A DNA stretch of 64,000 nucleotides, taken from an uncultured Christensenellaceae bacterium (GTDB lineage Bacteria > Bacillota > Clostridia > Christensenellales > UBA3700). Positions 24,908-33,500 of this stretch are shown here, one piece after another (positions within the stretch are counted from its first letter, which is position 1; every line of letters starts with the position of its first letter). The notes below the pieces were generated by a model. The model was not told the origin of the DNA and did not search any database. It saw only the letters and a program-made list of their open reading frames with translations. The position numbers and the translations under genes are program-made. The stretch spans positions 62,001-126,000 of the forward strand of contig CALWRH010000005.1 in NCBI GenBank assembly GCA_944383895.1. Direction: 5' to 3'.

Positions 24908-25695
24908 GGCACGATAACGGAATACAGAAATTCGAGCTGGGAGAAATTGCCGTAAAGATGAAAGACGTCAATCTGTTTTACGGCGGTTTCCAGGCGCTGA
25001 AAAATATAAACATGGACGTGAGAAAAGGCGAAATAACCGCTTTTATCGGTCCGTCGGGTTGCGGAAAATCAACGCTGCTCAAATGTATAAACAGGATGAA
25101 CGATCTCGTTGAGGGATGCAGGATAGAAGGAACTTTCGAGATAGGCGGAGAGAATATATATTCTCCAAAAATGCGTCTTCAGGCATTGAGGAAAAACGTC
25201 GGCATGGTCTTCCAGAAACCCAATCCTTTCCCTATGAGCGTCTACGACAACATTACATACGGACCCAAACTGTACGGGATAAAGGATAAGACCACTCTCG
25301 GCGAAATAGTAGAAAACTCTCTCAAAAGCGCGGCGATGTGGGACGAGCTGAAAGACAGGCTCAACAAGTCTGCGCTCGCGTTGTCGGGCGGTCAGCAGCA
25401 AAGGTTGTGCATAGCGCGCGCGTTGTCCGTACAGCCGCAGATACTGCTGATGGACGAGCCTACGAGCGCACTCGATCCTATTTCTACGGGCAAGATAGAG
25501 GAGCTTTGCGAAGAGCTCAAGCAAAAGGTCACCGTGATAATGGTAACGCACAACATGCAGCAGGCGGCGCGTATATCCGACAGGACGGGATTTTTCCTTC
25601 TCGGAGAACTCATAGAATACGATACGACAGAGAACATATTCTCTAATCCTCGCAAAGAACAGACTGAGCGTTACATCACGGGAAGGTTCGGCTGA
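24904..25695 (+). CDS. pstB: Phosphate import ATP-binding protein PstB
   Basis: ABC ATPase of the phosphate importer. Walker [10 protein letters not shown] at about 50-58, Q-loop [16 protein letters not shown] typical of PstB, signature [15 protein letters not shown], Walker [14 protein letters not shown], and switch His in VTHNMQQA. 263 residues is normal. The ATG overlaps the pstC-pstA stop; the frame is open far upstream (to 24319) but that part lies inside the permease gene. Confidence 0.98.
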   Translation: MRHDNGIQKFELGEIAVKMKDVNLFYGGFQALKNINMDVRKGEITAFIGPSGCGKSTLLKCINRMNDLVEGCRIEGTFEIGGENIYSPKMRLQALRKNVGMVFQKPNPFPMSVYDNITYGPKLYGIKDKTTLGEIVENSLKSAAMWDELKDRLNKSALALSGGQQQRLCIARALSVQPQILLMDEPTSALDPISTGKIEELCEELKQKVTVIMVTHNMQQAARISDRTGFFLLGELIEYDTTENIFSNPRKEQTERYITGRFG

Positions 25696-25709
25696 TTGCC
25701 GAAACGCGC

Positions 25710-25738
25710 TTGATAAGCGCAAAGACTAATGATATAAT
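25710..25738 (+). promoter_or_regulatory. Internal promoter for phoU-phoP-phoR
   Basis: TTGATA (25710-25715), exactly 17 nt, TATAAT (25733-25738) in the 57-bp gap between pstB and phoU. A small inverted repeat GCGCTT-GAT-AAGCGC (25705-25719) covers the -35. It would allow phoU-phoPR expression independent of the pstS promoter. Confidence 0.6.
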
Positions 25739-25752
25739 ATCAAGGAGCAAGT

Positions 25753-26394
25753 ATGGAAAACGGACTCGAAAGCAGACTCAATAAGCTCAAGACGGATTTC
25801 GCCAAGATGTGCAGGACCGTCGAAAGCATGCTCGCGGCGGCCAACGGACTTCTGAAAAATCCGGATAAGACCGCGGCGAAAGACATAGTAAACAAGGACA
25901 AGCTCGTCGACGAGGCGGAGATGGACATTGAAAACGGGTGCATGAGGTTATTGCTGCGCAATCAGCCTTTTGCCAAGGATTTCAGGGATATATCCTGTAT
26001 ACTTAAGGCGATAACCGACGTCGAAAGAATAGGCGACCAGGCGGCGGATATAGCGGGGATCACGCGTTCTTTCGAAAAGGCAGAGGATTGCGTGCCCGTT
26101 CTGAAAATGGGAGAACTCGCTCTCGTTATGGTGAGGGGATCAGTGAATTCGCTCCTCAACGAAGACGTAAAGCTTGCAGAAAAAACGCAGGCGCTCGATG
26201 ACGAAATGGACGGACTTTTCGACGAGGCTTGCACTGAAATCATAGAAAAGATAAAACAAAATCCCGCGTTTGCGGGTACTGCGGCTGAACTGCTTATGAT
26301 TGCAAAATATTACGAGCGCATAGGCGACCACGCCGTAAATATCTGCGAGTGGGCAGAATTCGGCAACACCGGAATACACAGCAAACACCAATGA
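25753..26394 (+). CDS. phoU: Phosphate signalling protein PhoU
   Basis: Two three-helix bundles that bind metal and link PstB to the PhoR kinase, silencing the Pho response when phosphate is plentiful. Visible repeats: RNQPFAKDFRDISCILKAIT-type segment with DVERIGDQAADIA, and later MIAKYYERIGDHAVNICEW; both E/DRIGD metal motifs are intact. 213 residues. AAGGAG precedes the ATG; the stop overlaps phoP (ATGA). Confidence 0.96.
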   Translation: MENGLESRLNKLKTDFAKMCRTVESMLAAANGLLKNPDKTAAKDIVNKDKLVDEAEMDIENGCMRLLLRNQPFAKDFRDISCILKAITDVERIGDQAADIAGITRSFEKAEDCVPVLKMGELALVMVRGSVNSLLNEDVKLAEKTQALDDEMDGLFDEACTEIIEKIKQNPAFAGTAAELLMIAKYYERIGDHAVNICEWAEFGNTGIHSKHQ

Positions 26395-27050
26395 AGGAAC
26401 TGATTTACATTATCGAGGACGACGAGGGAGTACAGGAAGTCTACGAAAGCGCTTTCGACGGGCTTTACGACGCGCGCATTTTCGGCAACGGCAAAGAGTT
26501 TTTCGAGGCGTTCAACAAGTGCAAACCCGCGCTCGTGATCGTGGACATAATGCTCCCCGATATGGACGGATATACTATAATATCCGACATCAGGGCGAGA
26601 GACGAGAGGATACCCGTCATTGTCGTGTCTGCGAAATCGGACGAAATGAGTTTTGTAAAAGGACTGAACAAGGGCGCGGACGACTATATGGCAAAGCCCT
26701 TTTCGGTCATGGAGCTTCTTGCCCGCGTAAAGGCGGGACTTCGCAGAGCGAAACTTTTCGTCAGAGTTCAGGGCGACTTCTCGATAGATAAAAACAATTA
26801 CCGTATTTTATATAAAGACAAAGATCTTCAGCTGACGCTCAAAGAGTTCAGGCTGCTTGAGTATCTGCTGTCTTCGAGCGGAAGAACGGTACCGAGAGAA
26901 GAGCTCTTCAACGAGATATGGGGAGAGAACTTTATGGGGGAAACGCGCGCTCTCGATATGCATATCGCAGAGATAAGACTCAAGCTTTCCAAGGCGGGCG
27001 CGCCCAACGCGATACAGACGGTGCGCGGTGTAGGTTACAGGGTGGAATAA
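26391..27050 (+). CDS. phoP: Response regulator PhoP (OmpR family)
   Basis: 219-residue DNA-binding response regulator. Phospho-acceptor Asp52 in LVIVDIMLPDMDGY, conserved Lys102 in YMAKPFS, and an OmpR-type winged helix (TLKEFRLLEYLLSSSGRTV, then DMHIAEIRLKL, QTVRGVGYRVE). Start ATG 26391 overlaps the phoU stop; an in-frame ATG at 26349 is inside phoU. Assigned as PhoP because it lies between phoU and a sensor kinase and because Pho-box-like repeats precede pstS; the family alone would not prove it. Confidence 0.9.
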   Translation: MKELIYIIEDDEGVQEVYESAFDGLYDARIFGNGKEFFEAFNKCKPALVIVDIMLPDMDGYTIISDIRARDERIPVIVVSAKSDEMSFVKGLNKGADDYMAKPFSVMELLARVKAGLRRAKLFVRVQGDFSIDKNNYRILYKDKDLQLTLKEFRLLEYLLSSSGRTVPREELFNEIWGENFMGETRALDMHIAEIRLKLSKAGAPNAIQTVRGVGYRVE

Positions 27051-28753
27051 TGAAAAAGAGGATAATCCTGCAAAGCTTTATCATATCGCTCGTTACGGCT
27101 CTCGTCGTGTTTTTTTCGAGCATAGCGACGCATTACAGCGTGCAGGAACACAGGATAAAACAAGAGATCGCCGCAGACGCTGAAATGTTTGCGGACATCG
27201 TGAAAAACGATCCCGAAGCTTTACGTAATATTTCGGATTTCGGCAATGCAAGGGTGACCGTTATATCAGAAGACGGCAAGGTTCTTTTCGACAGCGGCAA
27301 GAGCGACAGCGAAAATATAGAAGATCACTCGTCGAGAGAAGAGGTTGTGTCCGCGCTTAAAGGATCTCCCGAGGTGGTCAAGAGATATTCTGAAACCCTT
27401 GGCAGATCGATGTATTATTATGCGCTTGCTATCGACACGGATCAAGGAAAACTCGTAATAAGAGTTGCCGAAAGCGCAAGCGATATATGGTCTTTCAGCG
27501 GCATTGCGCTCCTTTACGTTGCAGTTGCTCTTATAGTCGCTTTCGTACTTTCGTATCTGCTTGCAAAAAATCTTTCGGGAAAAGTAGAGGACAGACTTAC
27601 AGATCTGAGGGACGGTCTTAGGAGCGCTAACAGCGGCAACTATTCGCTGCGCCCGTGTTCTACGTCCGACGCTCTGGATTTTTCTATAATAAGCGAGCTC
27701 AACGAACTCGTCGCCGCTCTCAAAGAAAATTACGATTCCGTCACAACGGAAAAGGCAAAGCTTGCGAGCATTATCGACAATATGACGCAAGGACTCGTCG
27801 TAGTGGACGGAAAAGGCTCCGTCGTTATCAGAAACAGTATAGCAGAACAGCTGCTCGGCAAAACCAGGACGGGCGCGGCTCTTATAAACATGATAGACGA
27901 CGAGGGACTTTACGGTAAGATAAATTCCGTACTCGACGCGGACGGCAACGAAACTTTCCCTTGCGAATACCACGGCAGAGATCTCGTGTTAAACGTATTC
28001 AGGATGAAACAGTGGGGTGTGAGCGAAAACCTCGGCATCATACTCATAAGCGACGTTACCAAAGAAAAAGAATTGTCAAGGCAGAAGAGCGTATTTTTTG
28101 CCAACGCGTCGCACGAGCTCAAGACTCCGCTTACCTCAGTGCAGGGGCTCAGCGAAGTGTTGCTGTCGAGGACTGACGAAAATTCTCCCGATTACAAATA
28201 TATCAAACGCATATATACGGAGAGCGTGAGGCTGCACAACATCGTGATGGATATGCTGTATATAAGCAAGCTCGAATCGAGAGAAGTTGCGAGAAACAGA
28301 GAAAAGGTGTCGCTCAGAAACGTTATAGAGGATTCGACGCAGGCGTACAAGGACGAAATGGCTGCAAAAGAAATAACGGTTTCTTCAGAGGGAGATGCTG
28401 TCGTAGAGGGGGACGATCACAATCTCTACGAGTGTTTCAACAACATCATAGGCAACGCCGTGCATTACAATAAGCAGGGTGGGTCAATTAAAGTAAATCT
28501 TTCTCAGGATGAAACGGACGCTATAGTTTCCGTAGAAGACAGCGGCATAGGTATAGCGGAAGAACATCTGCCTTATATCTGTGAGAGATTTTACCGCGTA
28601 GACAAGAGCCGTTCCAAGCAGACGGGCGGTACGGGGCTCGGTCTTTCGATAGTAAAACACATCGTTGCGCTGTATGGCGGCACGCTGGATATAAAGAGCG
28701 AGGTCGGCAAAGGCACGACGGTGACCGTAAAGCTGCCGCTCAGGAGAAAATAA
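27050..28753 (+). CDS. phoR: Sensor histidine kinase PhoR
   Basis: 567 residues. TM1 at about 7-27, an extracytoplasmic loop, TM2 at about 150-170, a HAMP segment, a PAS-like domain (LASIIDNMTQGLVVVDGKG, about 240-330), HisKA with His355 in NASHELKTPLTSV, and HATPase with NIIGNAVHYN, VEDSGIGIAEEHLPYI and TGGTGLGLSI. The ATG at 27050 overlaps the phoP stop (TAATG). Domain order matches PhoR of Bacillota; partner and phosphate role come from context. Confidence 0.92.
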   Translation: MKKRIILQSFIISLVTALVVFFSSIATHYSVQEHRIKQEIAADAEMFADIVKNDPEALRNISDFGNARVTVISEDGKVLFDSGKSDSENIEDHSSREEVVSALKGSPEVVKRYSETLGRSMYYYALAIDTDQGKLVIRVAESASDIWSFSGIALLYVAVALIVAFVLSYLLAKNLSGKVEDRLTDLRDGLRSANSGNYSLRPCSTSDALDFSIISELNELVAALKENYDSVTTEKAKLASIIDNMTQGLVVVDGKGSVVIRNSIAEQLLGKTRTGAALINMIDDEGLYGKINSVLDADGNETFPCEYHGRDLVLNVFRMKQWGVSENLGIILISDVTKEKELSRQKSVFFANASHELKTPLTSVQGLSEVLLSRTDENSPDYKYIKRIYTESVRLHNIVMDMLYISKLESREVARNREKVSLRNVIEDSTQAYKDEMAAKEITVSSEGDAVVEGDDHNLYECFNNIIGNAVHYNKQGGSIKVNLSQDETDAIVSVEDSGIGIAEEHLPYICERFYRVDKSRSKQTGGTGLGLSIVKHIVALYGGTLDIKSEVGKGTTVTVKLPLRRK

Positions 28754-28763
28754 CAAAAGCGAA

Positions 28764-28791
28764 AAGGAAGTCGTTGCGACTTCCTTGTTTT
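28764..28791 (+). terminator. Terminator of the pst-pho cluster
   Basis: AAGGAAGTCG-TTG-CGACTTCCTT perfect 10-bp stem followed by GTTTTG. Confidence 0.82.
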
Positions 28792-28959
28792 GTATCGATA
28801 CAGCAGAATACGTACTTTTATTTATTTGCCGACAATGCAAAATTTTTGTCAAAACGGGGCAGAAATTTCAAAAAGCATCTTTTATTTGTTTTTTTTGTAT
28901 GTTATAATATTGACAAGGAAAAGCTCTACGCGATTACGCGGGGGCGAAGGAGGCAAATT

Positions 28960-29496
28960 ATGCGTATAGAAATCAATGCAAGAAATTACCGTGTCAGCGA
29001 CAGACTGAGAGAAATCATCGATAAAAAGATGGAAAAGTTTTCAAGATATTTTGAAGACGACGCAAAAGCTGTCATAACTCTCAGAGAAGTGGGCAAAGAC
29101 AAATACGCTATGGAAATCACAATCTTTTTCGGCGGCAATATGGTGAGGAGCGAAGTCGTCTCCGACAATATGTACAACAACATAGACATCGCGCTCCCCA
29201 AGATCGAAGGACAGATCAGAAAGCACCGTACTAAACTCGGCAAGAGGATCAAACAGACCGCCATCGACGAAGCGAGCATATATGCGCCGCAGCCCGCGCA
29301 GGAAAAGAAACGCGAGCTTGTCAGGACAAAAACTCTCGATCTCAAGAAGATCAGCGTAGAAGAGGCTCTCGAAGAAATGGAACTCGTGGATCACGATTTT
29401 TATATATTCCTCAACGAAAAGACGGGCAAAGTCAACGTCGTTTACCGCCGCACGGACGGCAACGCGGGACTTCTCGACCTGACGTATTCGGGATAA
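28960..29496 (+). CDS. hpf: Ribosome hibernation promoting factor, long form
   Basis: Binds the 30S decoding region and dimerises ribosomes into inactive 100S particles. The N-terminal ribosome-binding domain (1-100) begins IEINARNYRVSDRLREII and is followed by a linker; the C-terminal dimerisation domain (about 120-178) contains VRTKTLDLKKISVEEALEEM and FYIFLNEKTGKVNVVYRR. 178 residues marks the long form. Start ATG 28960 has GAAGGAGG upstream; earlier in-frame starts lie before the TATAAT (28903-28908). Confidence 0.97.
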   Translation: MRIEINARNYRVSDRLREIIDKKMEKFSRYFEDDAKAVITLREVGKDKYAMEITIFFGGNMVRSEVVSDNMYNNIDIALPKIEGQIRKHRTKLGKRIKQTAIDEASIYAPQPAQEKKRELVRTKTLDLKKISVEEALEEMELVDHDFYIFLNEKTGKVNVVYRRTDGNAGLLDLTYSG

Positions 29497-29523
29497 TCGT
29501 AACTTAAGCAAAATAACAAATTA

Positions 29524-29552
29524 ACGCCGCCTTTCGGGGCGGCGTCTTTTTA
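29524..29552 (+). terminator. Terminator after hpf
   Basis: ACGCCGCC-TTTCGG-GGCGGCGT 8-bp stem followed by CTTTTTAT. It lies between two convergent genes and may also affect the minus-strand GNAT transcript. Confidence 0.9.
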
Positions 29553-29586
29553 TCCGATAATGCTTTGATGATCAGAAAAAATTATG

Positions 29587-30081
29587 TTATTGCACTTTGG
29601 CGCGCATTATATAGTCTTCCATGACAAAGCCGTCGCCTATCTCTGTGTCGAGCGTGCGCTCGGTTGCGAAACCGTTTGCGGTATATGCCGCTATCGCGCG
29701 TTTGTTGAATTTGTTGACGTGAAGATAGACGGAGGTATATCCGAGTTCTTTTGCGCGGTTTTTTATGAAACCGAGAGTGAGCGAGCCGTAGCCTTTGCCG
29801 CGCACGGAAGAGTGCAGATAAAGTTTTGACAGAAACAGCGCCTCGTCTTCTTTTTCGAGCACGATATAGCCTTTTATTAAATTTTCGTCTTCGAGGACGT
29901 AGATCTCGGCACCGTTTTCGTAAAGAGAAAGCATCGCGCTTTCGCTCTGAAAGTTGGATACCATATAGTCTATCTGTTCCTTCGTGATTATGCCCGCATA
30001 GCACTCGTGCCATATTTCGTCAGCAAGACGGGCTATTTGTTTGATTATTGATTTGTCGTTTATTTTCTTTATTTCAGCCAT
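29587..30081 (-). CDS. GNAT family N-acetyltransferase
   Basis: 164-residue acetyltransferase that would move an acetyl group from acetyl-CoA to an amine. The acetyl-CoA site is visible as LYLHSSVRGKGYGSLTLGFI (R-G-K-G-Y-G loop, about residues 88-107), followed by VYLHVNKFNKRAIAAYTANGF, typical of small-molecule or RimI-like GNATs. The substrate is unknown. One of only two minus-strand genes. It has no ribosome-binding site; a consensus promoter ends 7 nt before the ATG, so its mRNA is probably leaderless. Confidence 0.88.
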   Translation of the reverse strand: MAEIKKINDKSIIKQIARLADEIWHECYAGIITKEQIDYMVSNFQSESAMLSLYENGAEIYVLEDENLIKGYIVLEKEDEALFLSKLYLHSSVRGKGYGSLTLGFIKNRAKELGYTSVYLHVNKFNKRAIAAYTANGFATERTLDTEIGDGFVMEDYIMRAKVQ

Positions 30082-30088
30082 ATAAAAA

Positions 30089-30118
30089 ATTATAATACGC
30101 CGCGGACGTCGGTGTCAA
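30089..30118 (-). promoter_or_regulatory. Leaderless promoter of the GNAT gene
   Basis: Reading the minus strand: TTGACA (30118-30113), 18 nt, TATAAT (30094-30089), then 7 nt to the ATG at 30081. No Shine-Dalgarno sequence. Confidence 0.75.
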
Positions 30119-30145
30119 ACGGGGCGCAAAACAATGCCAAAATCA

Positions 30146-30174
30146 TTGTAATTTAGTTAAGGATAATATATAAT
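30146..30174 (+). promoter_or_regulatory. Leaderless promoter of the 1032-residue surface protein gene
   Basis: TTGTAA (30146-30151), 17 nt, TATAAT (30169-30174), then 7 nt to ATG 30182. It stands back-to-back with the GNAT promoter in a 100-bp gap. Confidence 0.72.
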
Positions 30175-30181
30175 AAAAAAT

Positions 30182-33100
30182 ATGAAGAAAGCGACTTTAC
30201 TGATAATGTTGATAATAGTGTGCGCGTGCGTTTTCGTATCCTGCGATACGAAAGACGACGTTACTTATTATCAGGAAAACGTCGTCGGCAAGTACGGCGA
30301 CGGAATTTCGCTTATCGGTACGGTCATACCCGAAACCGAGCCGGTTTTGCACAGGGACGTTCCCCGCGTAGAGAAATCCGTGTTTTTCGATACGCGTCTG
30401 GAGGGCTGGCATTTCTGCAGCGTCTACGTCGTAAAAGGAGAAAAGATCACTCTGAAAGTGCCCGAAGACAAAGCAGACGGCTCTGTCAGCGCAGTAGTCG
30501 CGCGTTATTCCGCATCTCCTTATACGGTTGCGATAAACGACACTGAGATTACTTTCGAGTCGCCCGTGTCGGGATTGCTCGACGTCGATCTCGGCGATTG
30601 TTACGGCGACGACTTCTGGCAGATGAATATTTCGGGAGGAGTTGCGGCGTCGTATCTCAGGCTCGGACTCGACAGGGCGTCGGATTGGAAAAACAGCATA
30701 GGATATGCCGTCGTGGACGCGACCAACGCGAGGATATATCTTCCGGCGCAATATCTCGATTCTTCGTCGGACGTTGAAAAGGCTGCGACATGGTGGCGTT
30801 CTTTCTGCGAATACGTCGACAGATACGTCATAGGGATCTTCGGCGTAGACAAACTTACGCCTACGGACGTTTTTGTAAGCAGCGATTATCGTGAATTGTG
30901 GTACGACAAGTCTAAGGATATACTTTACGTTCCCGAAGAGTATGCGTCAGTAATGCTCGATGCAGACGCTCTTTCCGACGGAAAGCTCTGGGACGTGATG
31001 CTTGCGTTTACAAAAGGCAAGACAGAATACGCAGGTCTTGAAGACAACGCTCTTTCCGACGTAGCGCAGATAATAGCGGCAGGCGCGTTCGTTACGCTGA
31101 CGGACAGCATACTCGGAGAGGACACATGCGAAGAATATTGGATAAACAATGCTTACGTCTGCCTTGACGAGAGCCTCAGAGGAGGGCTGACGGAATACGG
31201 AGATCTCGCCGTTTACGTCAATCTTATCCACTCTTTCGGCGAAGACAAGGTGGTCTCAAAAGCGGTAGAATACGCGACGCCGTCGGACAGCACTGAAGAA
31301 GAGAACGGCTCGGGCAGTGAAATTGCAGATACAGAAAAACCCACTCTTGCACAGTATTTCTGCGATAGCTTTGCAAAAGACGGCATAGATCTCGCGCCTT
31401 ACATGAACGGCGCGTTCGGCATGGACGTCGTTGCGGGTGCGGACGGATTGACGAAGTACGTTCCCGTACAGAGCAGGTACGCAGTTGGAGCGGTTGCGTC
31501 TGAAGACAAGAGCGGAGTGGTGGTCAATTCAGGAGAAACGACCGTTTTCGACTTTGCAAATACAGCGGTGTCGCAATCGGATAACGTAAAGCTCGTCAAA
31601 GTCACCGTAGGAGATAAAGAACTCAAACCTAATGCTGAAGGTCTTTACGAATACAAGCCGTCCGACGACGTAAAATCACAGAACTTCAGGCTGGAATACG
31701 AGGTGGACGGCAACAGCGTCACGCTGAGCGGAAGATTTACATGCAATTTGGCTGTATCAGTATTTTCCCGTTACGAAAACGTGCCCTGGCGCGATATGAA
31801 GACCGCTGTAAAAGAATACGAAGAAGAAGGATCGCGCTATCTTACCGATACGGCGGCGATGTATAAAGCAGAAATTCCCAAAAACGATATCGTCGACGAC
31901 AGCGTTTACACTTTCAGCGTGAACAAAGGCGTTATTCAGGTAAACGAAACTGCCGTTTACACTATATACGTCAAGCACAAGGGCATGACTCGCGTGGATT
32001 TCGGCGTGCCCGAATACATGTTTACCATGTTCGAGAATACGCTCACCGTCAACGAATATACGGACCTGCTCAGTTACGAGATAGAATTGCAGAAAGGCGT
32101 ATCCTATTATTATGAAATATATATCCTCGCTACCAAAGGCAACGCTAATGCATGCCTGGGAATACAAAAGCAAGGCGATACGGTTATCCGCGACGTCGAC
32201 GACGACTATCTGATATACTACGCGTTTGACAGAGAGGACGTTGCGGAGTACAGCGCTCCCGCGCTCGTGCCGTACAGTTTCGGCGTGAACATGGAGGGCA
32301 GAAAGCCTTACGAAGATCTCGGCACTCAGCTTATACAATATCCTACGGGCGCACAGGGCTCCGATCCTAAGGCGGCTTGCGACAATAACGACGATACGTC
32401 TTTCACGTCCAGAGAGGAAACGGAACACACTTATCTGTTTGAGTTCGAAGAGAGCGTGCGTGCAGAATATCTTGTCCTCAAAACCGCGCTTACGGGTGTT
32501 AATTATGAGCTTGCTTACAGCGTGGACGGAGAGGAGTACGTCGTCTGCGACAGCGGCAAGGTAAATAAGAATATAGACGTCAGGTTTGAAAAAGCCGTGC
32601 GTATAAAATACGTCAGACTTACTCTTACTTCAGACAAGCCCTTCGCAAGCGTAGTGAAAGATATTTACTGCGGAGTTTATACGAAAGAGGCGACTATAGT
32701 GCCGTCCAACAGCAGCCGCGTGCTGTATCAGGGCAAGTGGCAGTATAAGACGGGCGGTATAAGCATAAACGGCTGGATACTCGAAAGCTACGGGGACGAC
32801 GCTGCGATAGAATTCAATTTCTACGGCACGGGCATTTCTGTGTATTGTGCAAAAGGCGACGCATACGGAAGTATGCAGATATACGTCGACGGTAAACTCA
32901 ACGGCGCGGTCAATCTCAACAGCAAAGAAACGCAGTATGACTGCAACGTGTTCTCGGTAGAGTTTCAGGAGCCGGGTAAACACACTATAAGAATAGTGCC
33001 TTCGTCAAACGACGATATAATCAACCTCGACTACTTTACAGTGCTTTACGCCGAGCAGGAAGAGGCAAGTCCCGAAGTAGGCAACCTCTGGTATTTTGCC

Positions 33101-33280
33101 ATAATTCCCGCGGTGCTTATAGTTATGTTCGCCGTATGTGCGGCTCTCGATATAGCAGACAGACGCAAGAAAAAGCGTTCAGTCGCGATAAAAGCGGGCA
33201 GGACAGAGGGCAGCTCAGACGAAAGAGAGTCTGAAGACAGCAGCATTTCCGATGAGGAAAACAAAGAGGAAAATCAATAA
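30182..33280 (+). CDS. Large exported, membrane-anchored multidomain protein (M60-like/discoidin-like)
   Basis: 1032 residues. The N-terminal signal segment ends in a lipobox-like VSC (Cys21). Residues 30-170 look beta-sandwich. About 180-400 vaguely resembles the body of M60-like (enhancin-type) peptidases, including DSFAKDGIDLAPYMNGAFGM, but no HExxH zinc motif is present. About 770-850 resembles an F5/8-type-C (discoidin) carbohydrate-binding fold (ELAYSVDGEEYVVCDSGKV, RIKYVRLTLTSDKPF). About 870-970 is another beta domain (FNFYGTGISVYCAKGDAYGS, IYVDGKLNGAV) of the kind found in glycosidase-type proteins. A transmembrane helix at about 977-1000 precedes a charged Ser/Glu tail. Likely a surface glycan- or mucin-binding protein; catalysis is doubtful. 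Confidence 0.6.
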   Translation: MKKATLLIMLIIVCACVFVSCDTKDDVTYYQENVVGKYGDGISLIGTVIPETEPVLHRDVPRVEKSVFFDTRLEGWHFCSVYVVKGEKITLKVPEDKADGSVSAVVARYSASPYTVAINDTEITFESPVSGLLDVDLGDCYGDDFWQMNISGGVAASYLRLGLDRASDWKNSIGYAVVDATNARIYLPAQYLDSSSDVEKAATWWRSFCEYVDRYVIGIFGVDKLTPTDVFVSSDYRELWYDKSKDILYVPEEYASVMLDADALSDGKLWDVMLAFTKGKTEYAGLEDNALSDVAQIIAAGAFVTLTDSILGEDTCEEYWINNAYVCLDESLRGGLTEYGDLAVYVNLIHSFGEDKVVSKAVEYATPSDSTEEENGSGSEIADTEKPTLAQYFCDSFAKDGIDLAPYMNGAFGMDVVAGADGLTKYVPVQSRYAVGAVASEDKSGVVVNSGETTVFDFANTAVSQSDNVKLVKVTVGDKELKPNAEGLYEYKPSDDVKSQNFRLEYEVDGNSVTLSGRFTCNLAVSVFSRYENVPWRDMKTAVKEYEEEGSRYLTDTAAMYKAEIPKNDIVDDSVYTFSVNKGVIQVNETAVYTIYVKHKGMTRVDFGVPEYMFTMFENTLTVNEYTDLLSYEIELQKGVSYYYEIYILATKGNANACLGIQKQGDTVIRDVDDDYLIYYAFDREDVAEYSAPALVPYSFGVNMEGRKPYEDLGTQLIQYPTGAQGSDPKAACDNNDDTSFTSREETEHTYLFEFEESVRAEYLVLKTALTGVNYELAYSVDGEEYVVCDSGKVNKNIDVRFEKAVRIKYVRLTLTSDKPFASVVKDIYCGVYTKEATIVPSNSSRVLYQGKWQYKTGGISINGWILESYGDDAAIEFNFYGTGISVYCAKGDAYGSMQIYVDGKLNGAVNLNSKETQYDCNVFSVEFQEPGKHTIRIVPSSNDDIINLDYFTVLYAEQEEASPEVGNLWYFAIIPAVLIVMFAVCAALDIADRRKKKRSVAIKAGRTEGSSDERESEDSSISDEENKEENQ

Positions 33281-33295
33281 ATCAAGCTGAATAGG

Positions 33296-33319
33296 GCGCA
33301 CCTTCGCGGTGCGCTTTTC
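33296..33319 (+). terminator. Terminator after the surface protein gene
   Basis: GCGCACC-TTCGC-GGTGCGC 7-bp stem followed by TTTTCTTA. Confidence 0.85.
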
Positions 33320-33398
33320 TTATATATTTATTTAATATGCGCGATTGTTGCGGATAAAAAAATTTCAGACTATTTTTCAAAAAAATGTCATTAAAGTG

Positions 33399-33426
33399 TT
33401 GACTTTTGCATATAATGGGGTATAAT
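33399..33426 (+). promoter_or_regulatory. hrcA-grpE-dnaK-dnaJ promoter
   Basis: TTGACT (33399-33404), 16 nt, TATAAT (33421-33426). A second TATAAT (33411-33416) lies inside the spacer. The CIRCE element begins 6 bp downstream. Confidence 0.82.
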
Positions 33427-33431
33427 TAGAT

Positions 33432-33458
33432 TTAGCAGTCAGGAGGCGAGATTGCTAA
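33432..33458 (+). promoter_or_regulatory. CIRCE operator (HrcA binding site), variant
   Basis: TTAGCAGTC (33432-33440), 9 nt, GATTGCTAA (33450-33458). Standard CIRCE is TTAGCACTC-N9-GAGTGCTAA; spacing and outer six bases are kept while the inner bases differ symmetrically apart from one position. Confidence 0.88.
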
Positions 33459-33500
33459 CAGTTGATCAAATTGATTGCCAAACCGCTTAAGGAGGAAAGC

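Noticed and set aside
29584..29829. 81-codon open frame opposite the GNAT gene
   Set aside because: Shadow of the minus-strand acetyltransferase, which has clear acetyl-CoA motifs.
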